From Oscillospiraceae bacterium (GTDB lineage Bacteria; Bacillota; Clostridia; Monoglobales; Monoglobaceae), in contig SVKC01000002.1 in NCBI GenBank assembly GCA_015068655.1, positions 1 to 64,000 of the forward strand: a DNA stretch of 64,000 nucleotides, given 5' to 3'. Both the position numbers and the translations under genes were made by a program. The notes under the pieces were generated by a model that did no database searches, was not told where the DNA came from, and saw only the letters and a list, made by a program, of their open reading frames with translations. Every line of letters begins with the position of its first letter. The first letter of the stretch is position 1. This document shows, in pieces, positions 38,900-49,226 of the stretch.

Positions 38900-39925
38900 A
38901 TGAACAAAATATACCGAATTGCACTTATAGGTTGCGGCAGTATGGGTGCCGCACATCTTGATGACATATGTCAGATGTCCCACATAGAGCTTTCCTGCGT
39001 GTGTGACATCAACCCTGAACGGGCACAGTCTTTTGCCCGTCAATATCACGCTTCATCATATGAAACAAATTGGCGGAAGGTTGTTGCATCAGACAATGTT
39101 GATATCGTCATTATCTGCACATACCCCTCCACTCATCTGGAAATATTAGAGGAATGTATTCGCCACGGAAAACACGTTTTATGCGAAAAGCCCATTACAC
39201 AAGATATTGAAAGCGGAGAAAAGTTTTTTGAGCTCGTTCGCTCAAATCCACAGATAAAAGTCCTTGTGGGATACATTCTCAGGCACAACAAAACCTACCA
39301 GAAAGTTGCAGAAATGATACAGTCAGGTGCAATCGGATTTCCCATTGTTATGAGAATGACCCAGAATCATCATACAATGGATTGGCAAAAGTATTTTAAT
39401 TTGATTTGCGAAACATCACCTATTGTTGATTGCGGAGTTCACTATCTGGACGTTATGCGTTGGTGCACAGGGGCTGAAATCCTGGAGGTTAACGGAATAG
39501 GGCTAAAAACCGAGGCAGATATTCCCGACGGAAAGTATAACTACGGATTGATGACTGTCCGTATGTCCGACGGTTCTATGGGATACTACGAAGCCGGTTG
39601 GGGAAATACCGTTGCTGCCGAAAACTTGAAGGAATTCATAGGTCCAAAAGGCAGAATCAGAATAACCCTCCAGATGTCACGGGCAATCAATCAGGAGGAA
39701 GGCGATTTGATTGAGTACTATACATATCCTGAAGAAAAGTATGAAACCATAAACCTTCTGTGCAAACGCAAACCCACCGGCGATCAACTGAATGCCCTGA
39801 TTTCAATGATTGAAGGAAAGGACGACGTAAAACCAACAATGGAAGATGTTCAAAAAAGCTTTCTCTGGGCAAACAAAGCTGACGAAATAATCAAAAAGAA
39901 CTTGCCCAATAAAAATCCAAAATAA
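38900..39925 (+). CDS. Gfo/Idh/MocA family oxidoreductase
   Basis: 341 aa; IALIGCGSMGAAHLDD, HVLCEKPITQ. Confidence 0.93.
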   Translation: MNKIYRIALIGCGSMGAAHLDDICQMSHIELSCVCDINPERAQSFARQYHASSYETNWRKVVASDNVDIVIICTYPSTHLEILEECIRHGKHVLCEKPITQDIESGEKFFELVRSNPQIKVLVGYILRHNKTYQKVAEMIQSGAIGFPIVMRMTQNHHTMDWQKYFNLICETSPIVDCGVHYLDVMRWCTGAEILEVNGIGLKTEADIPDGKYNYGLMTVRMSDGSMGYYEAGWGNTVAAENLKEFIGPKGRIRITLQMSRAINQEEGDLIEYYTYPEEKYETINLLCKRKPTGDQLNALISMIEGKDDVKPTMEDVQKSFLWANKADEIIKKNLPNKNPK

Positions 39926-39951
39926 ATCATTCAAAGAAAGGATATGATAAA

Positions 39952-40794
39952 ATGTATAATTTTCCAATAGGAGCACTGCTTGATTCCTTCAGAACCGATA
40001 CAAAGAGTGCAATCAAAAAGGCCGCTGAAATCGGTGTTCAGGGACTTCAGATGTATTCAACCACAGGCGAAAACTCACCCGAGAACCTTACCGGAGAAAA
40101 AAGACGTGAGCTTTTGGACTTTGTAAAGTCACACGGTTTGGTTTTTTCAGCAATTTGCGGAGACCTTAATATGGGCTTTGGCAACAGAGAGCTAAATCCC
40201 GAGCTCATTGAAAAATCAAAAAGAATTCTGGATTTGGCAAAGGATTTGGAAACCGACGTGGTAACAACACACATCGGCGTTGTTCCGGCAGACAAAAACC
40301 ACGAACGCTACAAAATTATGCAGGAAGCCTGCTTTGAGCTTTCACGCTATGCCGACTCTATCGGTTCACATTTTGCAATTGAAACAGGTCCCGAAACATC
40401 CGCTGTACTGAAGGAATTTCTGGACTCTCTGGGCTCAACAGGTGTTGCCGTAAACCTTGACCCTGCAAACCTTGTTATGGTTACAAATGACGACCCTGTT
40501 CAGGCTGTATATAACCTGAAGGACTACATCGTGCATACCCATGCCAAGGACGGAAGTCACTTCGGCAAAAACAATCCCGAAGAAATTTACCGGGTTGTAC
40601 CTTGTGACAACATCATAAGAAACTTCAAGGAAATGCCTCTTGGCGAAGGTCAGGTACCCTTCAATGAATACTTGGCGGCTCTTGAGGATATTGGTTATCG
40701 CGGATTCCTGACAATCGAAAGAGAAGTGGGCGACAGCCCCGAAAAGGATATTGCAGCCGCTGCTCAATACCTCAAAGGAATCATCGGCAAATAA
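39952..40794 (+). CDS. Sugar phosphate isomerase/epimerase-like TIM-barrel protein
   Basis: 280 aa; VAVNLDPANLVMV, IVHTHAKDGSHF, FLTIEREVG. Confidence 0.9.
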   Translation: MYNFPIGALLDSFRTDTKSAIKKAAEIGVQGLQMYSTTGENSPENLTGEKRRELLDFVKSHGLVFSAICGDLNMGFGNRELNPELIEKSKRILDLAKDLETDVVTTHIGVVPADKNHERYKIMQEACFELSRYADSIGSHFAIETGPETSAVLKEFLDSLGSTGVAVNLDPANLVMVTNDDPVQAVYNLKDYIVHTHAKDGSHFGKNNPEEIYRVVPCDNIIRNFKEMPLGEGQVPFNEYLAALEDIGYRGFLTIEREVGDSPEKDIAAAAQYLKGIIGK

Positions 40795-40806
40795 CGTCTG
40801 CTGATA

Positions 40807-40838
40807 AAATGGGCTGTTGCACATGCAACAGCCCATTT
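40807..40838. terminator. Bidirectional terminator between convergent genes
   Basis: AAATGGGCTGTTGC-acat-GCAACAGCCCATTT, 14-bp perfect stem. Confidence 0.9.
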
Positions 40839-40844
40839 CATTAG

Positions 40845-41810
40845 TTAATTCATTACCACAACACCCTTGATATATCCCTTTGGTTTATTCTCAAGGATTT
40901 CAAAAGCTTCATTAATCTCTTCAAGCTTAAATCTGTGAGTTATAATTTCTTCGTTTCTGAAAACATTGTTATTAATAAGAGCCACGGCACGTGTCATGTC
41001 GTTGAGCGGACTGTCAGAATGGGTAGGATGTGCACATTTCACGTCAATTCCCCGATAAAAGATGGTCCTGAAGTCAAACTCTTTGCATATATCCTCATAA
41101 CTGCTCATAACAACAAGTCTGCCTTGGAGCTTCAAGTAATCAGCACTACTGCTCAAAAGGCTTTCAAGGCCTGTACCTTCAATAAGGAAGTCCGCCATCC
41201 GTCCGTTTGTAATTTCCTTAACTCTCTCCACCGCATTTTCTGTTTTTGAATTTACTGTGTGTGTCGCACCAAACTTCTTTGCAAGTTCAAGTTTTTTGTC
41301 ATCTATATCTATTGCAATAAGTCCCGCCAAAAGGTTGCCGCAAAGCGCCTGAACACACCAAAGCCCCATAGCTCCACACCCCAAAACAACACCATAATCT
41401 CCAATTCTTGGAGTTGCTGCAGAAATAACCGTCGAAATGCACTTCAAGGGCTCTCCCATAGAATTTTCAAATATTGCATCTGCACTGAGCTTATAACACT
41501 CATTTTCATTTACCGCAACATATTCTGCAAATCCCTCGAACGTATCACCGGGCAAAACAGTCACCTTGTCACCCACCTTGTAATTTGTCACACCTTCTCC
41601 AAGTTCAACAACCGTCCCTGCCCATTCATGACCTATAACCTGAGGATAGTTAGTATAATAATCTCCCGTACCCTTCCAGAAATTCAGTTCCCAATTGCAC
41701 AATCCGCAAACCTCAACCTTCACAAGTACCTGTCCTTTTTGGGGAACAATATTCTCCTCAACTATTTCAAATTTTCGTTCTTTGACCAAATAAGCCCTTT
41801 TTCCTATCAT
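40845..41810 (-). CDS. Zinc-dependent medium-chain alcohol/sorbitol dehydrogenase family
   Basis: KVEVCGLCNWELNFWKGTGDYYTNYPQVIGHEWAGTVVELG, VVLGCGAMGLWCVQ. Start placed at the ATG spaced 7 nt from GGAGG. Confidence 0.9.
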   Translation of the reverse strand: MIGKRAYLVKERKFEIVEENIVPQKGQVLVKVEVCGLCNWELNFWKGTGDYYTNYPQVIGHEWAGTVVELGEGVTNYKVGDKVTVLPGDTFEGFAEYVAVNENECYKLSADAIFENSMGEPLKCISTVISAATPRIGDYGVVLGCGAMGLWCVQALCGNLLAGLIAIDIDDKKLELAKKFGATHTVNSKTENAVERVKEITNGRMADFLIEGTGLESLLSSSADYLKLQGRLVVMSSYEDICKEFDFRTIFYRGIDVKCAHPTHSDSPLNDMTRAVALINNNVFRNEEIITHRFKLEEINEAFEILENKPKGYIKGVVVMN

Positions 41811-41826
41811 TTTCATTCCTCCGTAA

Positions 41827-44334
41827 TTAATCAATCTCGTAACGATACTCACCGCACTTCAGCTCCACAGGTTTGCCGTCTGTAATCAGTTTGGCTGTTG
41901 TATTAAAAGGCACTTTTACATCAAGACAAATCTTTTTGTCAACTCTGTTCCAGCAAACACCGATTTCGCCGTATTCCGAATCAAGGCTCACGTCAACATA
42001 TGACAAGTTCTCCGCAAAACAGGGTTTTAACGTAAATGTTTTATAACCTCCGTCAGGCTTAATTCCCGCAAGCCCGTATATATACCAGGCGCCAATTGAG
42101 CTAAAGGCATTATGACTTCTTGCACCTGTGCCCTCCCATGTTTCCCAAAGGGTTGTTGCCCCATTTTTCAGCATATACCCGATTGACGGATATTCCGTCG
42201 CCATAAGCATATTAAGTGCCACATCATTTCTGTCCGCTCCGTCCAGAACCTTGAACAAAAGCTCCGTTCCAACCATACCGCTGTTAAAGGTATAACCTCG
42301 GTTTTTGATTCTTGCAATCAGACCGTTTAACACAGTCTTTGCTTTATCTCCTGTTACAGCATCAGCAAACAGTAAATATGCATCGGCTTCCTGTTCATCA
42401 AACACACCGTTGCTGTGCACATATTTATCCGCAAGAGCCCCAAGGCTTTCTTTCATCTCAATATCAAGCCACGGCTGAACCTCAATGCTCAATTTCGCAC
42501 ACATTTTTATAAACAGCTTTATGCAATAAACATAATATACAGTGTTCACCAGTTCAGGCGGAATCTTTATTGCCTCAGGCTTTGGGTCACTCCATTGATA
42601 TTCACTTGGCATAACCCAATCGCCCAAGCTCCAGCTTCCTTCCACGTGTCGGCTGATCAGACCATCTTCGTCTTTATGTTCTTTCAGATACAAAATCCAT
42701 CTTTCAATATGGGAAACACTTTCTTTGAGGAAATCCTTATCCCCATACTGCAGATAAAAATGCCACGGCACGGTTACAACCGCACTTCCCCAGGCATGAC
42801 CGCCGCAACCTCCCGAAAAAGGTGCCGTATAGGGCACAAATCCCGTCTCCGTGCTTTGGGAATCATTTATATCTGCAATCCATTTCCGATACGCCTGATA
42901 AGCATCAAAGTTATACATTGCGGCATTAGCCGAAAGCTGTCCGTCGCCCGTATAAGGCAGACGTTCTCTGTGAGGGCAGTCCAGAGGTGTGCAACCATGC
43001 ATATTGGAAAGAGCCGTATTCTGATACATTTTGTAAATTGCATTTATGTTGTCATCCGAGCATTTGAAGCGTGCCCGTTTGGGCATATCCGTACACACAA
43101 ACAGGGAGTCAACACCCAAAATTTCAACATTTTCCGTATACCTGATATAAATATATCTGTAAGTATGCCAAACGAATCGGGGAGTATAGGTCTGCACTTC
43201 AGAATCATCGAGAATATACACATCCTTTTGAATCTGGTTTATGTCATCCTCAACATATCCCACAGTTGATGTGTAGTCCAACTTCTCGCCATCAAAATCT
43301 TCGGCATAAAAAATCTCAACTCTTTCGCCCCTCAGCCCTTTAAGCCGAAGTTTGACGAATCCGCTCACCACTTCGCCTACGTCATAAATATCCGCTTTGA
43401 TACGTTTCACCTTTACAGATTCAATAACCCGTTCCCCCGGACATAGCTGTGAAATCAGCTTTGCCTTTGGTGCAGACACAGCAGCCGCATAATTACTGCA
43501 CTCATATCCGCTCTCAAAAAAATCAGGGTTTTCTTTGGTTGCATCATATATTTCACCTGAGAAAAAGTTGTTGTGAACAATGGGGCTCTCGCAATATTGC
43601 CATGTTTCATCAGTTTCAATCAGAACATTGCCTGCGCTAAGCCGCAAAAATGCCTTCAACTGATTGCCGTAATCAAAATCACCCCGAATTGTTGCCCTTG
43701 CCTTTTCCCGGTACCAACCGTTTCCAAGCCACAAAACTATGGTGTTCCGTCCCTGTGTAAGATACCTTGAAACCTCATACGACAAGTAATATACACTTTT
43801 TCTTGTTGAGCCATCATACGCATTATGAATATTTCGGTATGTAACCTCATCATAATCTGACCGAACAGGTTGCATTATGTCATCCGAAACCTTTTTGCCA
43901 TTAATATACAATTCAAAAAAGCCAAGACCACAAACATTTGCCACAGCATATTCGGGAACAGCATCCAGCTTAAACTCTTTTCTCAGCAGGGGCGAAGAAA
44001 TGGCTGAATCTGCTGTTATCCATTTTAAATCCGCCTCATCAATAAGTCCTGTGATAAACCAGCCAGCTTCACCTTCAAGCTCCCCTTGATTTGTATAAAT
44101 CTTTACCTTCCAGTAATACTTTCTGTTGCTTTCAAGCTTGGAGCAATCACAGCAAACCCGTACACTTTGGTCGCTCTCTACCTTGCCGCTGTGCCAGGAA
44201 TATTCTTCGCCATATATCCATATTTCATATGCCCTTTGCATCAATCCATGGCACTCTGTTACCTTCCATGTGAATGTAGGCACAATAACCCCCACAGGAT
44301 TAACAGCATCGCAGCACTTGATGTATATTTTCAT
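41827..44334 (-). CDS. Glycoside hydrolase family 78 (alpha-L-rhamnosidase-like)
   Basis: 835 aa; LRKEFKLDAVPEYAVANVCGLGFFELYINGKKV, GCTPLDCPHRERLPYTGDGQLSANAAMYNFD. Confidence 0.9.
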   Translation of the reverse strand: MKIYIKCCDAVNPVGVIVPTFTWKVTECHGLMQRAYEIWIYGEEYSWHSGKVESDQSVRVCCDCSKLESNRKYYWKVKIYTNQGELEGEAGWFITGLIDEADLKWITADSAISSPLLRKEFKLDAVPEYAVANVCGLGFFELYINGKKVSDDIMQPVRSDYDEVTYRNIHNAYDGSTRKSVYYLSYEVSRYLTQGRNTIVLWLGNGWYREKARATIRGDFDYGNQLKAFLRLSAGNVLIETDETWQYCESPIVHNNFFSGEIYDATKENPDFFESGYECSNYAAAVSAPKAKLISQLCPGERVIESVKVKRIKADIYDVGEVVSGFVKLRLKGLRGERVEIFYAEDFDGEKLDYTSTVGYVEDDINQIQKDVYILDDSEVQTYTPRFVWHTYRYIYIRYTENVEILGVDSLFVCTDMPKRARFKCSDDNINAIYKMYQNTALSNMHGCTPLDCPHRERLPYTGDGQLSANAAMYNFDAYQAYRKWIADINDSQSTETGFVPYTAPFSGGCGGHAWGSAVVTVPWHFYLQYGDKDFLKESVSHIERWILYLKEHKDEDGLISRHVEGSWSLGDWVMPSEYQWSDPKPEAIKIPPELVNTVYYVYCIKLFIKMCAKLSIEVQPWLDIEMKESLGALADKYVHSNGVFDEQEADAYLLFADAVTGDKAKTVLNGLIARIKNRGYTFNSGMVGTELLFKVLDGADRNDVALNMLMATEYPSIGYMLKNGATTLWETWEGTGARSHNAFSSIGAWYIYGLAGIKPDGGYKTFTLKPCFAENLSYVDVSLDSEYGEIGVCWNRVDKKICLDVKVPFNTTAKLITDGKPVELKCGEYRYEID

Positions 44335-44337
44335 AGC

Positions 44338-44883
44338 TTAACCCTTGCTTCTGTCAAAAATCTCGGCATCAGCCAAAGGACCTGTGGAAATCTTTCTGGG
44401 TTCTTCGCACCATACCTCATCGTTCATCATCATATTCTCTGCATCCCTGATTAAATCAAGTGAACCGTCATGGAAGCCTCCGTCATAATCGGTATTGAGA
44501 AATGTTTCAAGAATGTCAATTGCTTCCCATTCACCGATTGTTCTTCCGCCAAGGCAGAGGATATTTGCATCATTGTGTCTGCGTGTCATTCTTGCAAGAT
44601 ATGTACTGTTCACAAGAGCCGCTCTCACACCCTTGAACTTGTTTGCCGCCATGCTTATTCCGATTCCCGTGCCGCAAATCAGCAATCCGCAGCGAGCCTC
44701 ACCGCTTGCCACAGCCTTTGCAACCTTTGCCGCAAAGAAGGGATAACGTGTTGATTCAATATCAGGATTATCCTCCGAACCGCAATCCACATATTCAATT
44801 CCTTTACCCTCGAGATATTCAATACATTTACTTTTGAGATAATACCCTGCTGTATCATTTCCAATATAAATTTTCTTTGTCAT
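44338..44883 (-). CDS. RpiB/LacA/LacB family sugar-phosphate isomerase
   Basis: 181 aa; IYIGNDTAGYYLKSKCIEYLE, GLLICGTGIGISMAANKFKGVRAALVNSTYLARMTRRHNDANILCLGGRTIG. Confidence 0.93.
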   Translation of the reverse strand: MTKKIYIGNDTAGYYLKSKCIEYLEGKGIEYVDCGSEDNPDIESTRYPFFAAKVAKAVASGEARCGLLICGTGIGISMAANKFKGVRAALVNSTYLARMTRRHNDANILCLGGRTIGEWEAIDILETFLNTDYDGGFHDGSLDLIRDAENMMMNDEVWCEEPRKISTGPLADAEIFDRSKG

Positions 44884-44896
44884 AATTTTCTTCCTC

Positions 44897-45529
44897 CTAT
44901 ACTGTATAAACTATATTCTCACCCGTAAGACCCACATAAGCACCATTTTTGGCTTCATCCGAATCAGGATGGGCAAGAAGCCACTTGTTGCTACCAAGGC
45001 ACATTTTTGCTTCAGCACTATCCATATTTTCAATATGCGGTTTTTCCAGATTTGTGCCCTTTGGCAGAACACAAACCATCCGGAATGCACTCTCGGGTTT
45101 CAATCCACAGGGTGCATAATGAAGGGTGGTTCCGTAAAGCTCAACCCCAACCCCTGCAGGAACATGAAAAGCTTCCGTTTTGGATGTATCATATTTTCCC
45201 TTCTCTATGTCTGACTGCAGTCCAAGAATGAGAACAAGGTCATCCTTTGCAATATTAAACTCACTGCTTTTGTGATATTCCAGACAATTAAGGGTATCAT
45301 TAACACCATTGCAATACCCCAACTGAATTGGCATTCCCCCAAAGCCTCTGCTGCAAAGCTCGCCAAAAACCTTACATTGCTCCAAAACGCTTACGCATGC
45401 CACATATTCTATGCCTGCATTCGGAGTATTGCATTTTTCAAGAGCTTCAAACAGCTCGCCAAAGTCATAGCCCTCCAAAACAGCACCGTATTTTTTAAAC
45501 TCTGTATCAAATACCGATTTCACATTCAT
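44897..45529 (-). CDS. DUF4867 family protein (cupin-like)
   Basis: 210 aa; IQLGYCNGVNDTLNCLEYHKSSEFNIAKDDLVLILG...VPAGVGVELYGTTLHYAPC. Confidence 0.8.
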   Translation of the reverse strand: MNVKSVFDTEFKKYGAVLEGYDFGELFEALEKCNTPNAGIEYVACVSVLEQCKVFGELCSRGFGGMPIQLGYCNGVNDTLNCLEYHKSSEFNIAKDDLVLILGLQSDIEKGKYDTSKTEAFHVPAGVGVELYGTTLHYAPCGLKPESAFRMVCVLPKGTNLEKPHIENMDSAEAKMCLGSNKWLLAHPDSDEAKNGAYVGLTGENIVYTV

Positions 45530-45546
45530 AATGTCACCTGCTTTGC

Positions 45547-46728
45547 TTATTTAATGCTGTTGCAAACTTCCCAAATTGCATTTACGGTATTGTCAATATC
45601 CTGTTCTGTCCAGTCGCAATGAGGAAGAACATGATAAGTTCTCTCAACCAAATCAATTGTGCGCGGAAGCATATCATGGCTGTATTCCATGTTCAAATCC
45701 TTGTTTTCAGCAAGATTATAAGGATTTGTTGCATCACAGTGACTTCCGCGATGCTCCATAAGCGGTGTCCAGTTGTAATAAATGTGCTTCCCGCTGTCTG
45801 CAACAAGAATACCGTTGATTTTTCCGTTTATTGCATCTGCAAACCTGCGTGCAACTGCCTTATCCTTGAACTGAAGCGGCAAGGTTGTTCCCAAATCACC
45901 CTTGATGTCATTACTGGGCGCAAAATCAAATAAATCACAGCCGGCAAGACGTTCCATCAATGTAGCCTTAACACGACGCAAATCCTCAATTATGCCATCC
46001 ATTCTGCCAAGCTGAACACGCATAATAGCGGCAGTAATTTCATTTGTACGCATCTGCGTTCCCATAAACACGGGTTCGGTGAAATCACCCGAATAAGGAC
46101 GGAATGCCGCACCGCCGTCATGGTAAATAAGAGCTCTTTCATAAACCTTTCTGTTATTTGTGACAATACTTCCGCCTTCACCTGCTGAAAGCAGCTTCCA
46201 GTGATTAAAGCTGAACGCACCTGCATCACCGATGCTTCCCACTCTGCGACCCTTATAGGAACCGCCGTCCGCCTGACAGGCATCTTCAATCACATAAAGA
46301 TTGTGTTTCTTTGCAATCTCACAAACAGCATCCATATCACAGGGATAGCCGCAGATATGTACGGGAATAATGGCTTTTGTGTATTTTGAAATTTTCTTTT
46401 CAATGTCTTGCGGGTCAATTGTCATGGTTTCATTAATTTCCGCAAGTACAGGAATGGCACCAACTGCCAGAACGGCACTTGCACTTGCCATAAATGTATA
46501 GCCCGGAACAATAACCTCATCCCCGGGGCCTATGCCAAGGCTTGCCAGAGCAGTCATAAGTGCTCCCGTACCCGACGATACAAGTATAGAATACTCCGTT
46601 CCGATAACCTTGCTGAATTCTTTGTCAAACTTTTCAGCTTCCTTCAAAGCATTGTTAACACGAAAAAGCTCCTTGCTTTCAATTACCCGTGCAACTGCAT
46701 CAATTTCTTCCTGTCCCATTCTGAACAT
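45547..46728 (-). CDS. DegT/DnrJ/EryC1/StrS family PLP-dependent aminotransferase
   Basis: 393 aa; DEVIVPGYTFMASASAVLAVGAIPVLAEI, VIEDACQADGGSYKGRRVGSIGDAGAFSFNHWKLLSAGEGG (Schiff-base Lys). Confidence 0.93.
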   Translation of the reverse strand: MFRMGQEEIDAVARVIESKELFRVNNALKEAEKFDKEFSKVIGTEYSILVSSGTGALMTALASLGIGPGDEVIVPGYTFMASASAVLAVGAIPVLAEINETMTIDPQDIEKKISKYTKAIIPVHICGYPCDMDAVCEIAKKHNLYVIEDACQADGGSYKGRRVGSIGDAGAFSFNHWKLLSAGEGGSIVTNNRKVYERALIYHDGGAAFRPYSGDFTEPVFMGTQMRTNEITAAIMRVQLGRMDGIIEDLRRVKATLMERLAGCDLFDFAPSNDIKGDLGTTLPLQFKDKAVARRFADAINGKINGILVADSGKHIYYNWTPLMEHRGSHCDATNPYNLAENKDLNMEYSHDMLPRTIDLVERTYHVLPHCDWTEQDIDNTVNAIWEVCNSIK

Positions 46729-46828
46729 ATTTAAAATTCCTCCTCAACTTTATTGTTTTTTTTCAATATAACATATGAAATTCTCTACTTTCAAGGCTAT
46801 TTCCTATCAGGTTTTACCCAAAAATTAG

Positions 46829-46865
46829 CAAAAAAAGAAGAGACCGCTATTCTGAACGATCTCTT
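46829..46865 (-). terminator. Rho-independent terminator downstream of the AraC gene
   Basis: Minus strand AAGAGATCG...CGGTCTCTT followed by CTTTTTTTGC. Confidence 0.75.
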
Positions 46866-46881
46866 ATTTTGACATACATAC

Positions 46882-47730
46882 CTATTCCACAGGTTCAATC
46901 TCTTTGAATATACATTGTCGGTATTCTCTCGGTGACATACCCGTATACGTTTTAAAAACCCGTCCAAAGGTCTTTGCAACAGGGATTCCCACCTGCTGAC
47001 CAATCTCTCCGATTGACATATTTTTATTTGTAAGCAGCCGCATGGCTATATTAACCCTGAAAATATTCAAATACTGATGAAAGGACGAGTTCGTTATTTC
47101 CTTGAATATTCTGCAAAAAGCATTTGGGTCGTACCCCACAAGATTTGCAGCTTCCGCAAGAGAAATGGGTTCGCTGTAATTGTTTTTTACAAAATCAAAA
47201 ACCTTTTGAATTCTCATATACCGCTCAAGCTGCTTCTGACGCTGCGAGTTCTTTTGCAGCAGCATAGGAACAGAACGCATCAAAAGGGTAAACAGCTCAT
47301 TCAGATACCCACGCATTGCCCATGCCGTTGCCTCATCAGAATTCAAATATTCCTCATAAATCCGCTGCACTATCTCACGCATGGAAACAGCATAGACGCT
47401 GTTGCTGTCATGTGTAATATGAGGACATCCAAAACACTTTTTGGCAAATTCCTGAAAAAACGCACCAACAAACTGTGCACCAAATTCTATGTCAAAAATT
47501 CCGGTATCATTTTCAAGCTCAATCTGATGCATTGCAAGGCTGTCAATACACAGAATATCATTTTCTTTCAAAATATACTCCTTTTCTTCGACAATCACCC
47601 TTGCATCTCCGTGAACACAATATATGAATTCTATCTCATTGTGGCAATGTTGCGGATATGACGCTTTCACATATGAAATAAAATATGGTTCATCTCCCAA
47701 CAACAGTTTTTGATATTCCACCAAAATCAC
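46882..47730 (-). CDS. AraC family transcriptional regulator
   Basis: 282 aa; cupin N-term, AraC HTH (SLAEAANLVGYDPNAFCRIFKEITNSSFHQYLN). Confidence 0.9.
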   Translation of the reverse strand: MILVEYQKLLLGDEPYFISYVKASYPQHCHNEIEFIYCVHGDARVIVEEKEYILKENDILCIDSLAMHQIELENDTGIFDIEFGAQFVGAFFQEFAKKCFGCPHITHDSNSVYAVSMREIVQRIYEEYLNSDEATAWAMRGYLNELFTLLMRSVPMLLQKNSQRQKQLERYMRIQKVFDFVKNNYSEPISLAEAANLVGYDPNAFCRIFKEITNSSFHQYLNIFRVNIAMRLLTNKNMSIGEIGQQVGIPVAKTFGRVFKTYTGMSPREYRQCIFKEIEPVE

Positions 47731-47912
47731 CTCAACAGTCTTTTTATGAAACTCCGTATCTTCAATTTTATACTACTACAAATTTGCTCGTGTTGCAAGT
47801 TCTTTTTATTCACGCTGCTAATTTTTGGGTATTATATATCACAATATGACCTTGACACGTTTTTTTGTGAATGTTAAAATTTATTCAACAGTACATATAA
47901 GGAAGTGTTTGA

Positions 47913-49226
47913 ATGAATAACTTTAAAATTGGTTTTTCCAGACGTAAAATTACGCCCCAAGTGGGCACAAGACTATTCGGTTATCCCGGTGCAAGAGTCT
48001 CAAAAGCTTTGCACGATGATTTACTTGTTAATGTATTGGCATTCTCGTCAATTGATAAAATAGCGCTTATGATAAGCGCAGACCTTTGCACTCTGCCACA
48101 GGAAATGAATTATGAATTACGAAGACAAATTTCCGCAGAAACCGGAATTTCCCCTGACAAAATGATTCTTGCTACCATACACACCCATTCAGGGCCTGCA
48201 ACATCAGGCTCAAGTACTGCGGAAAAAGGCTGGGGAAGTGCCAATACGGAATATATCAGCGAAATTCTGTTCCCCCAAACAATAGCTGCCGCAAAAGAAG
48301 CTGTCAGCAATATGCAACCGGCACAGATGGGAATAGGCGAAGCCTCAAGCAATACCGGAATCAATCGCCGTGAGCTTACACCTGACGGAAAGGTTATTCT
48401 GGGACAAAATCCCGACGGTCCATACGATAGCAGAATGAGAATACTGTCCTTCCGCAAGCCCGAAGGCGAAACCATAGTTTCACTTTTACACTTTGGCTGT
48501 CATCCTACCGCCGCAGGACAAGCACCCGAAATCTCAAGAGACTGGCCGGGATATATGGTAGACCGACTCGAAAAAGAAACCTCAGCCCCTGCTGTATTTT
48601 TCAATGGTGCCATAGGTGACATAGGTCCCCGTCTTTCCAACGGAATGACAACGGGCGATATGGAGCTTATGAAAGAAGTAGGTTTGATTGCCGCTGAAGA
48701 TGCTGTTCGGGCTTTTGAAAGCATTACAACATATTCCGAACCGAAGCTGTTCGTAAAATCAGATACACTAGCCATGCCTTATCGAAAGCTCCCTTCAATT
48801 GAGGAAGCAAAATCTGCAATGGAAGCAATGGGCGACCCCGAAAAGCTGATTGAAGTTGAAATTCTTGAATATGAGCGATATAAAAACATTGTAGCACATT
48901 ATGAAAACAATCTACCCATCGAAACAGAATGGAAATTCGAACAAACATACATTGCCCTTGATTCAGTTGTTTTTGTTCCTTATCCTCTGGAACCCTTCTG
49001 CCGTATAACATTAAACCAGCAGGAATCAAGTCCGTTCACTCATACACTGTGTCTTTCAAACGCAAACGGAAGCATTGGCTATCTGCCCACAAAAGACCAG
49101 ATTCCATACGGTGGATACGAAATTGACAGTTTTCAGTCACATAATGTCTTTATTCTCGAAGAAAAGGCTGAACATCAGATTGTTGAAGAAAACACAAAGC
49201 TGTTAAATAAATTATTCAACGCATAA
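47913..49226 (+). CDS. Neutral/alkaline non-lysosomal ceramidase N-terminal domain-like hydrolase
   Basis: 437 aa; IGFSRRKITPQVGTRLFGYPG, MILATIHTHSGPATSG, HFGCHPTAAG, VFFNGAIGDIGPR. Confidence 0.85.
   Translation: MNNFKIGFSRRKITPQVGTRLFGYPGARVSKALHDDLLVNVLAFSSIDKIALMISADLCTLPQEMNYELRRQISAETGISPDKMILATIHTHSGPATSGSSTAEKGWGSANTEYISEILFPQTIAAAKEAVSNMQPAQMGIGEASSNTGINRRELTPDGKVILGQNPDGPYDSRMRILSFRKPEGETIVSLLHFGCHPTAAGQAPEISRDWPGYMVDRLEKETSAPAVFFNGAIGDIGPRLSNGMTTGDMELMKEVGLIAAEDAVRAFESITTYSEPKLFVKSDTLAMPYRKLPSIEEAKSAMEAMGDPEKLIEVEILEYERYKNIVAHYENNLPIETEWKFEQTYIALDSVVFVPYPLEPFCRITLNQQESSPFTHTLCLSNANGSIGYLPTKDQIPYGGYEIDSFQSHNVFILEEKAEHQIVEENTKLLNKLFNA

Noticed and set aside
45547-46728. DegT aminotransferase considered as part of a secondary-metabolite or capsule biosynthetic cluster
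   Set aside because: No glycosyltransferase, nucleotidyltransferase or dTDP-sugar genes nearby; the context is catabolic.
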